Origin: JALYJZ01 sp964476895 | GTDB taxonomy: Bacteria > Patescibacteriota > SICC01 | Assembly: GCA_964476895.1 (NCBI GenBank) | Contig: CAYZCS010000008.1 | Span: 1 to 24,517, forward strand | Length of the DNA: 24,517 nucleotides | Direction: 5' to 3' | Shown here: positions 12,463 through 19,593 of the stretch, piece by piece | Layout: each line of letters starts with the position of its first letter | How positions within the stretch are numbered: the stretch's first letter is position 1 | Position numbers and translations under genes: made by a program | Notes under the pieces: generated by a model | Databases searched by the model: none | Seen by the model: only the letters and a program-made list of their open reading frames with translations | Told to the model about the DNA's origin: nothing

Positions 12463-12929
12463 CCCTCGGACGCCTGCCGAAGACGACCGCCGCGCGCAAG
12501 CGCCCCGGCCGAGGAACGGCTTCGGGGTACGGCAAGACCGCCGGTCGCGGTACCAAGGGACAGAAGTCACGGGCCGGACATCATTACATGCCCGTCCGGT
12601 TCGAGGGCGGACAGATGCCGCTGACCCAGCGCCTGCCGAAGCTGCGTGGATTCAAGAACCACGGCCAGCAGACGGCCGCCGTTTCCGTCGCCCGTCTCGC
12701 AGACCGGAAACTCAGCGGCGCCGTCGACCTGGATGTGCTCAAGCAAGCGGGACTGGCTCCCCGGGACGCCCGGCGGCTCAAGGTGTTCGGAAACGGCACC
12801 GCGCCGAAGATTTCCCTCACGGCCGATGCCGTGACCGGCTCCGCTGAAAAGGCGATCAAACAGGCGGGCGGCAGCGTCAAGCTTCCCGCGTCCAAGCCGG
12901 ACACGGAGTCCTCGAACGATGCTCGATAA
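12459..12929 (+). CDS. rplO: 50S ribosomal protein L15 (uL15)
   Basis: L15 is a late 50S assembly protein with a long N-terminal extension into the rRNA. The 156-residue product begins MTLGRLPKTTAARKRPGRGTASGYGKTAGRGTKGQKSRAG, the usual glycine- and arginine-rich arm, followed by GGQMPLTQRLPKLRGFKN and the C-terminal fold ending in a short Ser/Asp tail. Length is normal. It overlaps rpsE by 4 bases and secY by 11. Confidence 0.96.
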   Translation: MTLGRLPKTTAARKRPGRGTASGYGKTAGRGTKGQKSRAGHHYMPVRFEGGQMPLTQRLPKLRGFKNHGQQTAAVSVARLADRKLSGAVDLDVLKQAGLAPRDARRLKVFGNGTAPKISLTADAVTGSAEKAIKQAGGSVKLPASKPDTESSNDAR

Positions 12930-14223
12930 GCTCAGGCAGGTATTCGCCCATCGTGATCTTCGCAAACGCCTGCTCTTCGTAGCCGGCATCCTGATCATTA
13001 CCCGGATCCTGGCCCACGTGCCGATTCCGGAAGTAGACCTTGAGCAGGTCCGCAACTTCTTCGAACAGAGCCAGGTGTTCGGCCTGGTGAACCTCTTCAC
13101 CGGCGGTGGGCTCTCCAACTTCTCGATCGCGATGATGGGCCTCGGGCCGTACATCACCGCGGCGATCATCATGCAGCTCCTGACATACTCGGTACCGAAG
13201 CTGGAGCAACTCCAGAAGGAAGGCGGCGAACAGGGCCGGCGGAAGATCAGCCAGTACACACGCATGCTGACGGTGCCCCTGGCGGCGCTGCAAGCCGTGG
13301 CGATGGTGAACCTGCTGCAGACCCAGCAGCTCGGCGGCGCGCCAATCGTCGGTGCGTTCGGGATCGAGCAGTGGCTGCTCGTGATCATCACGATGACCGC
13401 GGGGACCGTGATGCTGATGTGGCTCGGCGAGCTGATCACCGAGAACGGCATCGGCAACGGCATCTCGCTGATCATCTTCACCAGCATCGTCGCGGGTCTG
13501 CCGATGGCCCTCAGCCAGTCCTGGGCGGCCTCGCTCGGCGGCACCTCGACGCTACAGATCGTGCTACTCGGGGTGGTCGCGCTGGTGACCGTCTATGCGA
13601 TCACGTTCATCACCGAAGGGACGCGGCGGATCCCGGTGACCTACGCCCGCCGGGCGACCGGCGTCAGACAAGCCGGCCGACCGGGCGCCCACATCCCGCT
13701 CCGGGTGAACCAGGCCGGCGTGATTCCGATCATCTTCGCGGTCTCGATGGTGCTGCTGCCCGGCATCTTCGCGGAGTTCTTCAAGGGCTCCTCGAACGCG
13801 GCGGTGGCCGACGCGGCGCGGGCGGTCTCCGACTTCTTCGCCACGACCCAACCGTGGTACTGGCTGCTCTACTTCCTGCTGGTGATCGGTTTCACCTATT
13901 TCTATACGTCGGTCACCTTCAACCCGAAGAACGTCGCCGAGAACATCCAAAAGCAAGGCGGTTTCATTCCCGGCATCCGGCCCGGTACCGAGACCGAGAA
14001 CTACCTGCGGTACATCCTGAACCGGATCACCCTGGTCGGCGGCATCTTCCTCGGTACCGTGGCGATCCTGCCGTACCTGACGCAGTTCGCCGTTCCCGAC
14101 GTGCAGACGCTGACGATCGGCGGCACCAGCATCCTGATCGTGATCTCCGTGGTAATCGAGACGATGAAGCAGATCAACGCGCAGCTCCTGATGCGGCGTT
14201 ATGACCGGTACCAGGATACATGA
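12919..14223 (+). CDS. secY: Protein translocase channel subunit SecY
   Basis: SecY forms the protein-conducting channel in the cytoplasmic membrane with SecE. The 434-residue protein has ten expected membrane helices, starting at about residues 19-37 and ending near 415. Markers are the plug region GLVNLFTGGGLSNFSIAMMGLGPYITAAIIMQLL, the cytoplasmic loop C5 near residues 235-265 (RRIPVTYARR; LRVNQAGVIPIIFA), and loop C6 FNPKNVAENIQKQGGFIPGIRPGTETENYLRYILNRIT. The terminal MRRYDRYQDT is short. Position after rplO is canonical, and its stop overlaps adk as ATGA. Confidence 0.98.
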   Translation: MLDKLRQVFAHRDLRKRLLFVAGILIITRILAHVPIPEVDLEQVRNFFEQSQVFGLVNLFTGGGLSNFSIAMMGLGPYITAAIIMQLLTYSVPKLEQLQKEGGEQGRRKISQYTRMLTVPLAALQAVAMVNLLQTQQLGGAPIVGAFGIEQWLLVIITMTAGTVMLMWLGELITENGIGNGISLIIFTSIVAGLPMALSQSWAASLGGTSTLQIVLLGVVALVTVYAITFITEGTRRIPVTYARRATGVRQAGRPGAHIPLRVNQAGVIPIIFAVSMVLLPGIFAEFFKGSSNAAVADAARAVSDFFATTQPWYWLLYFLLVIGFTYFYTSVTFNPKNVAENIQKQGGFIPGIRPGTETENYLRYILNRITLVGGIFLGTVAILPYLTQFAVPDVQTLTIGGTSILIVISVVIETMKQINAQLLMRRYDRYQDT

Positions 14224-14813
14224 AGCACCGGCGCCTTCACTTGATCGTCTTCGGAGCCCAGGGCGTGGGCAAGGGGACCCAGGCGAAGATCCTTGCCGAA
14301 CGGTTCGGGCTCGTCCACGCGAACACCGGCGAGCGGCTCCGCGAGATGGCGGAGGAGCAGTCGGCGATCGGCGCCCGGATCTCCGAAACCCTCAAGCGCG
14401 GCCATCTGGTCTCGGACGAGCTGGCGACGGAGATGATCGAACTGCAGATCGGCGGCATTCCGCCGGATACCGGATTCGTCCTCGACGGGTATCCGCGGAA
14501 CCGCTATCAGGCCGAACAGTTGCATCGCATCCTGGCGGGGATCGGCCGGCTCGATCCGAAGCCCGTCTTCATCAACTTCGAGGTGCCCCAGCACAAGCTC
14601 GTGGAGCGCCTGCTCAAGCGCCGGGAGATCGAAGGCCGCCACGATGACATCGAACCGGTGATCAAACAGCGGCACGAGCTGTACCAGGAGCAGACCCAGC
14701 CGGTATTGGATGCCGTGAAGGAGTGGGCGGACATCGTCCAGGTCAATGGTGACCAAACGGTAAGCGCGGTCGCCGAAGAAACCATCAGGAAGCTTCCGGA
14801 TGCCGAAGACTGA
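14220..14813 (+). CDS. adk: Adenylate kinase, short-LID form
   Basis: Adenylate kinase interconverts AMP + ATP and 2 ADP. The 197-residue product has the P-loop GAQGVGKGT (12-20), where Gln14 stands in for the Pro common in GxPGxGKGT. The AMP-binding region is TGERLRE (36-42, usually TGDMLR), DGYPRN (89-94) and the GRHDD motif (139-143). Only a few residues separate LLKRRE from GRHDD, so the LID domain is reduced to a short loop, as in short-form kinases, and the zinc-binding LID of many bacteria is absent. A related nucleoside monophosphate kinase specificity cannot be excluded. Its place between secY and map is classic for adk; it overlaps map by 14 bases. Confidence 0.93.
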   Translation: MKHRRLHLIVFGAQGVGKGTQAKILAERFGLVHANTGERLREMAEEQSAIGARISETLKRGHLVSDELATEMIELQIGGIPPDTGFVLDGYPRNRYQAEQLHRILAGIGRLDPKPVFINFEVPQHKLVERLLKRREIEGRHDDIEPVIKQRHELYQEQTQPVLDAVKEWADIVQVNGDQTVSAVAEETIRKLPDAED

Positions 14814-15603
14814 CGCTCCGGCCGCGCAGCGCCGGGCGGGCGAGATCGTCGCCCGGACCCTGGGTATGCTCCGGGATGCCGCCGTCCCGGGAATATCAGG
14901 TACCGATCTCGACCGGCAGGCCGAGGCCCTGATCCGTTCCCACGGCGGCGTGCCGGCGTTCAAGGGGTACCGCGGGTTTCCGGCCAGCGTCTGCCTGTCG
15001 GTGAACGAACAGGTGGTGCACGGCATCCCGACGGACCGTCTGCTCGCGGACGGCGATCTGGCCAGCTTCGACGTCGGCGCCCAGGTAGACGGGTACTACG
15101 CCGATGCGGCGTTGACCGTCGGCGTGGGGAACATCTCCGCGGACACGGAGCGGCTGCTCGCGACCACGGAAGAGGCGCTCGGTATCGCGCTCGGTGAGGC
15201 CCGGGACGGGCAGACCACCGGCGATCTCGGCGCGGCCGTGGATGCGTACGTGAAGGAGCAGGGATTCGCGGTGGTCCGCGACTGCGTCGGTCACGGCATC
15301 GGCACCAAGCTCCACGAGGAACCGTCCATCCCGAACTTTGGAAAAAAGGGTAAGGGAAGCCGTTTCTCGGTCGGCATGGTGGTGGCGATCGAGCCGATGG
15401 TGGTGGCCGGCAATCCACGGCTCGAGATCGCGCCGGACCACTGGACGCTCTCGACCGCCGACGGCTCGCTCGCGGCCCATGCCGAGGAGACCGTCGTGAT
15501 CACCGACGGCGCGCCGATCCGCCTGACTCCGGCGACCCTACGCTTGTCCGGTGAAAATCCCGGTGCTAGACTGAGGAAAGCGACTCCCGGCGAGTCGCGG
15601 TAG
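14800..15603 (+). CDS. map: Methionine aminopeptidase type I
   Basis: MetAP removes the initiator Met from nascent proteins at the tunnel exit. The 267-residue protein carries all five metal ligands in family order: Asp91 (SFDVG), Asp102 (YYADA), His165 (VGHGIG), Glu198 (AIEPM) and Glu229 (AHAEETV), plus the active-site His74 (VVHGIP) and His172. Residues 1-240 are standard; the last 25 residues (TPATLRLSGENPGARLRK onward) are not typical. Their DNA holds a promoter and a hairpin for infA, which may explain the extra coding length. Initiation is inside the adk 3' end. Confidence 0.96.
   Translation: MPKTDAPAAQRRAGEIVARTLGMLRDAAVPGISGTDLDRQAEALIRSHGGVPAFKGYRGFPASVCLSVNEQVVHGIPTDRLLADGDLASFDVGAQVDGYYADAALTVGVGNISADTERLLATTEEALGIALGEARDGQTTGDLGAAVDAYVKEQGFAVVRDCVGHGIGTKLHEEPSIPNFGKKGKGSRFSVGMVVAIEPMVVAGNPRLEIAPDHWTLSTADGSLAAHAEETVVITDGAPIRLTPATLRLSGENPGARLRKATPGESR
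15544..15572 (+). promoter_or_regulatory. Promoter inside the map 3' end, driving infA
   Basis: TTGTCC (15544-15549), a 17-bp spacer and TAGACT (15567-15572). The start would be near 15579, at the base of the hairpin listed next. It would serve infA-rpmJ-rpsM-rpsK-rpsD and perhaps rpoA onward. Confidence 0.55.
15580..15598 (+). promoter_or_regulatory. 5'-terminal hairpin of the infA transcript
   Basis: GCGACTC (15580-15586) and GAGTCGC (15592-15598) make a perfect 7-bp stem with a CCGGC loop, within the last codons of map. It begins about where transcription from the upstream promoter should start, which would protect the mRNA 5' end. No T-run follows, so it is not a terminator. Confidence 0.5.
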
Positions 15604-15622
15604 TGTTCGTAGCGCGATTACC

Positions 15623-15841
15623 ATGCCCAAAGAAGAAGTCATCGAGGTCAGTGGAACGGTCAAGGAGAATCTTCCGAATGCCATGTTCAAGATTGAGATC
15701 GAAGGCGGCCACGAGATCCTCGGGCACATCTCCGGCAAGATGCGCAAGCACTACATCAAGATCCTGCCGGGAGACAAGGTCACCGTCGAGATGACGCCGT
15801 ATGACCTCAGCAAAGGCCGCATCACCTATCGGCACAAGTAA
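15623..15841 (+). CDS. infA: Translation initiation factor IF-1
   Basis: IF-1 is an OB-fold factor that occupies the 30S A site during initiation. The 72-residue product is exactly the family length: MPKEEVIEVSGTVKENLPNAMFKIEIEGGHEILGHISGKMRKHYIKILPGDKVTVEMTPYDLSKGRITYRHK. The residues GKMRKHYI and SKGRI are highly conserved. No clear Shine-Dalgarno precedes the ATG. It has its own candidate promoter inside map and lies in the usual map-infA-rpmJ order. Confidence 0.98.
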   Translation: MPKEEVIEVSGTVKENLPNAMFKIEIEGGHEILGHISGKMRKHYIKILPGDKVTVEMTPYDLSKGRITYRHK

Positions 15842-15847
15842 CGAATC

Positions 15848-15961
15848 ATGAAAGTACGAGCATCAGTAAAGCCCATGTGCGCCAAGTGCAAAACCATCCG
15901 CCGCCGCGGCGTGGTCCGGATTGTCTGTGATAACCCGCGGCATAAGCAGAGGCAAGGCTAG
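15848..15961 (+). CDS. rpmJ: 50S ribosomal protein L36 (bL36), zinc-binding form
   Basis: L36 is the smallest 50S protein and binds 23S rRNA near the base of the stalk. The 37-residue product reads MKVRASVKPMCAKCKTIRRR and continues to a basic end; Cys11, Cys14, Cys27 and His32 form the complete CCCH zinc site of the zinc-dependent form. It lies 6 bases after infA, and its TAG stop directly abuts the rpsM ATG. It is short but unambiguous from sequence and context. Confidence 0.96.
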   Translation: MKVRASVKPMCAKCKTIRRRGVVRIVCDNPRHKQRQG

Positions 15962-16345
15962 ATGGCGCGGATCGAAGGAGTCAACCTGCCGAACGACAAG
16001 CGCGTGGAGATTGCCCTGACGGCGGTGTACGGCGTCGGCCGTTCGCACGCCGCCAAGGCGGTCGAGGCCGTCGGGATCGACCGGGCGAAGCGGGCCAAGG
16101 ACCTGACCGAGGCCGAGGTGAAGCAGCTTGCCGACTTCGTCGGAAAGCTCACCGTCGAGGGCGACCTGCGGCGCGAAGTATCCGGAAACCTGAAACGACT
16201 GAAGGACATCGGCACGTACCGCGGCGTGCGGCATGAGCGGAAGCTCCCCGTCCGCGGTCAGCGCACCAAGACGAACGCCCGCGCGAAGCGAGGCAAACGG
16301 CTGACGGTCGGTTCCGGTCGGATCAAAGCGGCGGCGAAGACATGA
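15962..16345 (+). CDS. rpsM: 30S ribosomal protein S13 (uS13)
   Basis: S13 lies in the 30S head and contacts the P-site tRNA and L5 through bridges B1a and B1b. The 127-residue protein starts MARIEGVNLPNDKRVEIALTAVYGVGRSHA with a helix-two-turn-helix fold, then GDLRREVSGNLKRLKDIGTYRGVRHERKLPVRGQRTKTNARAKRGKR, the signature of the C-terminal arm that reaches tRNA. The C-terminus is normal. It is linked to rpsK by ATGA. Confidence 0.97.
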   Translation: MARIEGVNLPNDKRVEIALTAVYGVGRSHAAKAVEAVGIDRAKRAKDLTEAEVKQLADFVGKLTVEGDLRREVSGNLKRLKDIGTYRGVRHERKLPVRGQRTKTNARAKRGKRLTVGSGRIKAAAKT

Positions 16346-16758
16346 TGATGGCGGACGCGAAGACCGGCAAAGGACCCGCCAAGGGCGCGCACAAGCGGAA
16401 GATCAAGGCTCCGTCCGAGCAGGGCAAGGTCTACATCCAAGCCACGTTCAATAACACGATCGTCTCGTTCACGGACACGTCGGGGAAGGTGCTGACCTGG
16501 GGAAGCCCGGGAAGCGCCGGGTTCAAGGGCACCCGGAAGTCCACGCCCTATGCCGCGACGCTGGCGACCCAGCAGGCCGCCGAGAAAGCGAAGCAGGCGG
16601 GACTCCGCAGCGTCTCCGTATTCGTGCGCGGCGTCGGCAGCGGCCGTGACGCGGCGATCCGGGCGCTTCAGGCGTCGGGACTGAACGTCACCCAGCTCAA
16701 GGACATGACACCGGTGCCGCACAACGGCGTGCGGGCCAAGAAACCGAGGCGGGTCTGA
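16342..16758 (+). CDS. rpsK: 30S ribosomal protein S11 (uS11)
   Basis: S11 sits on the 30S platform near the mRNA exit. The 138-residue protein has VYIQATFNNTIVSFTDTSGKVLTWGSPGSAGFKGTRKSTPYAATLATQQAAEKA, then VFVRGVGSGRDAAIRALQASGLNVTQLKDMTPVPHNGVRAKKPRRV, the conserved PHNG-RxKKxRR ending. Three ATGs in a row at 16342-16350 are possible starts; the first overlaps the rpsM stop as ATGA. The stop is joined to rpsD by TGATG. Confidence 0.97.
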   Translation: MMMADAKTGKGPAKGAHKRKIKAPSEQGKVYIQATFNNTIVSFTDTSGKVLTWGSPGSAGFKGTRKSTPYAATLATQQAAEKAKQAGLRSVSVFVRGVGSGRDAAIRALQASGLNVTQLKDMTPVPHNGVRAKKPRRV

Positions 16759-17369
16759 TGGCGCGGTATACGGGACCCAAGGCCAGGCGTTGGCGACGGC
16801 TCGGACAAGTGCCGCCGGACGGATCCGGCACGGCGGTGACGCGGCGGAGCTATCCGCCGGGACAGCACGGCCTGCGGCGCGGTGCCCGGCTCTCCGAGTT
16901 CGGTACCCAGCTCCGTGAGAAGCAGAAAGCTCGCTATACCTACGGACTCTTGGAGCGGCAGTTCCGCAACTACTACCGGAAGGCCGACCGCCAGTCCGGC
17001 ATCACCGGCGAGAACCTGATGCGCATGCTTGAGCTTCGTCTCGACAACGTCATTTTCCGGCTCGGTATCGCGGAGACGCGGGCGCAGGCCCGGCAGTTCG
17101 TCGGACACGGCCACGTGCGCGTGAACGGCAGGAAGGTGAAGTCACCGTCGTACGCCGTGTCCGCCGAGGACGAGGTCACCCTCGCCGAGTCGTTCGCGAA
17201 GGCGTATCGTGAACGGACGGACCTTGATGCGCTGAAGGGCAAGAACCAGCCCGACTGGCTGCAGTTCGACGCGACCAAGCTCACCGGCAAGGTAATCGCC
17301 GAACCGGGACGCCAGGAAATTGACGCAACCATCAACGAACAACTGATCGTGGAGTTCTACTCCCGGTAG
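16758..17369 (+). CDS. rpsD: 30S ribosomal protein S4 (uS4), zinc-free form
   Basis: S4 is a primary 16S-binding assembly protein and a ribosomal accuracy factor; in E. coli it regulates the alpha operon. The 203-residue product has YTGPKARRWRRLGQ at the start, YGLLERQFRNYYRKADRQSGITGENLMRMLELRLDNVIFRLGIAETRAQARQFVGHGHVRVNGRKV (S4 domain) and the conserved ending INEQLIVEFYSR. The N-terminal Cys motif of zinc-binding S4 is absent. A gap of 64 bases follows before rpoA. Confidence 0.97.
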   Translation: MARYTGPKARRWRRLGQVPPDGSGTAVTRRSYPPGQHGLRRGARLSEFGTQLREKQKARYTYGLLERQFRNYYRKADRQSGITGENLMRMLELRLDNVIFRLGIAETRAQARQFVGHGHVRVNGRKVKSPSYAVSAEDEVTLAESFAKAYRERTDLDALKGKNQPDWLQFDATKLTGKVIAEPGRQEIDATINEQLIVEFYSR

Positions 17370-17398
17370 ACCCCTTTAAAGAAGACTAATTTTTCGCT

Positions 17399-17411
17399 AA
17401 GCTTTAAGCTT
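17399..17411. repeat. Short A/T-rich inverted repeat upstream of rpoA
   Basis: AAGCTTTAAGCTT consists of two AAGCTT palindromes sharing a central T. It sits in the 64-bp rpsD-rpoA gap, 22 bases before the rpoA GTG. It is similar to the AGCTTA-GT-TAAGCT palindrome at 1640-1653. Function unknown; no T-run follows and no convincing promoter pair is visible. Confidence 0.3.
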
Positions 17412-17433
17412 GTTGACACTAGAAAGGAGCCTC

Positions 17434-18366
17434 GTGCAAGAGATCACCACCCCAGCCATCGAAACTAAGCAGGCCACCGCCGAGGAGGGCACGTTCGTCA
17501 TCGAACCGCTGTACCCCGGCTACGGCACTACCATGGGCTCGGCACTGCGACGCGTGCTGCTTTCCAGCCTGACCGGTGCCGCGATCACCTCGGTGAAGTT
17601 CACCGGCGTCGACCATGAATTCTCGACCATTCCCGGCGTGAAGGAAGACGTGATCGAAGTCCTCCTGAACCTCAAGCAAGTCCGCTTCCAGCTGGACGGC
17701 GACGAACCGGTGACCGTCAGCCTGACCAAGAAAGGCGCCGGCAAGATTACGGCCAAGGATATTGCCGAGACCGACCGTCTCAAGGTCGTGGGCAAGGACC
17801 AGCACATCGCGACGCTTTCGGACAAGAAAGCCGCCGTGGATGCCGAACTGACGATCGAAAAGGGCCGCGGGTACTTCCCGGTCGAGCGTCGGGAGGAGCA
17901 GAAGCTGCCGGTCGGTACGATCGCGGTCGATGCCATCTTCACGCCGGTGAAACGGGTGAACTTCCAAGTGGAGAACACCCGTGTCGGCCAGATGACGAAC
18001 TTCGATCGGTTGATCATCAACGTGACCACGGATAAGACCGTGGCACCGGCCGATGCCGTCAAGGATGCGGCACGGATCCTGGTATCCCAGTTCCAGTTGT
18101 TCGTAGACCCCGACGCGAAGCCGGAAGCGTCCGCGGGCAGCGCGTCGTCCGCACCGGCGGGCGCGAACCTGCCGATCGAAGAGGCGGGTTTTTCCGCCCG
18201 GACCGCCAACGCGCTCCTGGGTGCCGACCTCAAGACCGTCGGCGACGTCGCCAAGCTTTCCCGGGAAGACCTTGAGAGCCTCAAGGGGTTCGGCGACAAG
18301 GGCGTGACCGAAGTCTCCGGAAAACTGCAGGAACTCGGACTCACTAACGAGACCGCGGAGGCGTAA
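17434..18366 (+). CDS. rpoA: RNA polymerase subunit alpha
   Basis: Alpha dimerises to nucleate RNA polymerase assembly and its C-terminal domain reads UP elements and activators. From the GTG at 17434, preceded by AAAGGAG (17423-17429), it has 310 residues. The N-terminal domain shows PLYPGYGTTMGSALRRVLLSSLTGAAITSVKF (26-56), RGYFPVERREE and the conserved TNFDRLIINVTTD (188-200). A Ser/Ala/Gly linker (about 230-245) leads to the C-terminal domain with FSARTANALLGADLKTVGDV; Arg256 and Asn259 match E. coli Arg265 and Asn268 that contact DNA, and GDKG (287-290) is the second contact loop. Upstream TTGs at 17410 and 17413 are rejected as starts because they precede the ribosome-binding site. Confidence 0.97.
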   Translation: MQEITTPAIETKQATAEEGTFVIEPLYPGYGTTMGSALRRVLLSSLTGAAITSVKFTGVDHEFSTIPGVKEDVIEVLLNLKQVRFQLDGDEPVTVSLTKKGAGKITAKDIAETDRLKVVGKDQHIATLSDKKAAVDAELTIEKGRGYFPVERREEQKLPVGTIAVDAIFTPVKRVNFQVENTRVGQMTNFDRLIINVTTDKTVAPADAVKDAARILVSQFQLFVDPDAKPEASAGSASSAPAGANLPIEEAGFSARTANALLGADLKTVGDVAKLSREDLESLKGFGDKGVTEVSGKLQELGLTNETAEA

Positions 18367-18368
18367 GC

Positions 18369-18719
18369 ATGAAGCACCGCCGGCACGGTCGGTCCTTGGG
18401 ACGGGTCGCCGAGCATCGGCGGGCGCTTCTGCGTAACCTCGCCACGTCGCTGATCATCGACGAATCGGTCGTGACTTCGTCCGGCAAGGCCAAGGAGCTG
18501 CGCCGGTTCGTCGAGCCGCTGATCACCAAGTCGAAGCACAATACGGTGCCGCACCTCCGGGCATTGGCCGGAGAACTCCCCGAGCCGAACGCGGTCAGGA
18601 AGCTCCTGGAAGAGATCGGCCCGAAGTACAAGGACCGGCCGGGCGGATACGTGCGATTGAGCAAGCTGGGGCCTCGCCCCGGTGACGCGGCCGAATCCAT
18701 CAAGGTGGAGCTGGTATGA
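18369..18719 (+). CDS. rplQ: 50S ribosomal protein L17 (bL17)
   Basis: L17 lies near the tunnel exit of the 50S subunit. The 116-residue protein has the family start MKHRRHGRSLGRVAEHRRALLRNLATSLIIDESVVTSSGKAKELRRFVEPLITKSK, followed by the C-terminal KYKDRPGGYVRLSKLGPRPGDAAESIKVELV. Length is normal. It begins two bases after rpoA, the standard rpoA-rplQ order, and its stop overlaps rplM as ATGA. Confidence 0.97.
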   Translation: MKHRRHGRSLGRVAEHRRALLRNLATSLIIDESVVTSSGKAKELRRFVEPLITKSKHNTVPHLRALAGELPEPNAVRKLLEEIGPKYKDRPGGYVRLSKLGPRPGDAAESIKVELV

Positions 18720-19156
18720 CCGCCTCGCGGACACCGGCGCCGTCACGCGAACAGCAGGTGAGCCGCTGGTTCGTCGTCGATGCCGAGGACGCGATACTCG
18801 GCCGACTGGCGACCCGGATCGCCTCTGCCCTCCGCGGCAAGGACCTGGCGACGTTCGCTCCGCACGTCCCGACGGATACCCACGTGATCGTGGTCAACGC
18901 CGCCAAGGTGCGGGTGACCGGAAACAAGCTGACGGACAAGCAGTATCACCGCCACGGCGGTCGTCCCGGCTCGCTCCGTTCCCGGACCCTGGCGGAACAG
19001 CTTGAGCGGGATCCGCGCACGCCCCTCGAGCATGCCGTACTCGGCATGCTTCCCGATAACCGTCTCCGGCGCATCTGGCGCAACCATCTGCACGTCTATG
19101 CCGGTCCGGAACACGAACACGCCGCGCAGCAACCGAAGGAGTTACCGAATGGCTGA
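18716..19156 (+). CDS. rplM: 50S ribosomal protein L13 (uL13)
   Basis: L13 is an early 50S assembly protein. The 146-residue product has the core RWFVVDAEDAILGRLATRIASALRGKDLATFAPHVPTDTHVIVVNAAKVRVTGNKLTDKQYHRHGGRPGSLRSRTLAEQLERDPRTPLEHAVLGMLPDNRLRRIWRNHLHVYAGPEHEH; the Gly-Met-Leu-Pro segment and YAGPEHEH are signatures. Residues 1-16 are a short polar addition. It pairs with rpsI in the common rplM-rpsI order with an 8-bp overlap. Confidence 0.96.
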   Translation: MTASRTPAPSREQQVSRWFVVDAEDAILGRLATRIASALRGKDLATFAPHVPTDTHVIVVNAAKVRVTGNKLTDKQYHRHGGRPGSLRSRTLAEQLERDPRTPLEHAVLGMLPDNRLRRIWRNHLHVYAGPEHEHAAQQPKELPNG

Positions 19157-19550
19157 GTCCAAGACCACGTACGTCTCCGGCGTAGGCCGACGGAAGAGCG
19201 CGGTGGCGCTCGTCCGGCTCAAGGGCGGCAAGGGACATCACACCGTGAACGGGAAGCCGTTCAACGACTACTTCACGTTGGAGGCCTGGCGGACCCGGGC
19301 GACCCGGCCGCTCCGCCAGCTCGGCAAGGCCGGCAAGTACGACGTGTCCGTCCGCGCGCGCGGCGGCGGGATTTCGGCGCAAGCCGGTGCGGTCAGCCTG
19401 GGCGTGGCCCGGGCGCTGGTCGCTGCCGACCCCGAGGCCCGGACCGTGCTCAAGAAGGAAGGGTACCTGACCCGGGACGCTCGCGCCAAGGAACGGCGCA
19501 AGTACGGACTCAAGAAGGCCCGCAAGGCACCGCAATTCTCCAAGCGCTGA
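19149..19550 (+). CDS. rpsI: 30S ribosomal protein S9 (uS9)
   Basis: S9 sits in the 30S head; its C-terminal tail touches the P-site tRNA. From the ATG at 19149 it has 133 residues. The upstream open frame covers rplM in another frame and is rejected. Features: YVSGVGRRKSAVALVRLKGGKGHHTVNGKPFNDYF, ARGGGISAQAGAVSLGVARALVAADPEARTVLKKEGYLTRDARAKERRKYGLKKARKAPQFSKR. The conserved terminal SKR that contacts tRNA is present. Confidence 0.97.
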   Translation: MAESKTTYVSGVGRRKSAVALVRLKGGKGHHTVNGKPFNDYFTLEAWRTRATRPLRQLGKAGKYDVSVRARGGGISAQAGAVSLGVARALVAADPEARTVLKKEGYLTRDARAKERRKYGLKKARKAPQFSKR

Positions 19551-19593
19551 TACGTGTGCGCCGGCGCCGGGCAGGGTAAGCTGAAACAAACGC

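Noticed and set aside
17413..17418. TTGACA as a -35 box for rpoA
   Set aside because: It is a perfect -35 hexamer, but the -10 position 17 bases on falls inside the coding start and does not resemble TATAAT.
19554..19582. Promoter for dacA in the 43-bp gap after rpsI
   Set aside because: TAAGCT at 19577-19582 is a poor -10 and no -35 lies at the right distance; co-transcription with rpsI is more likely.
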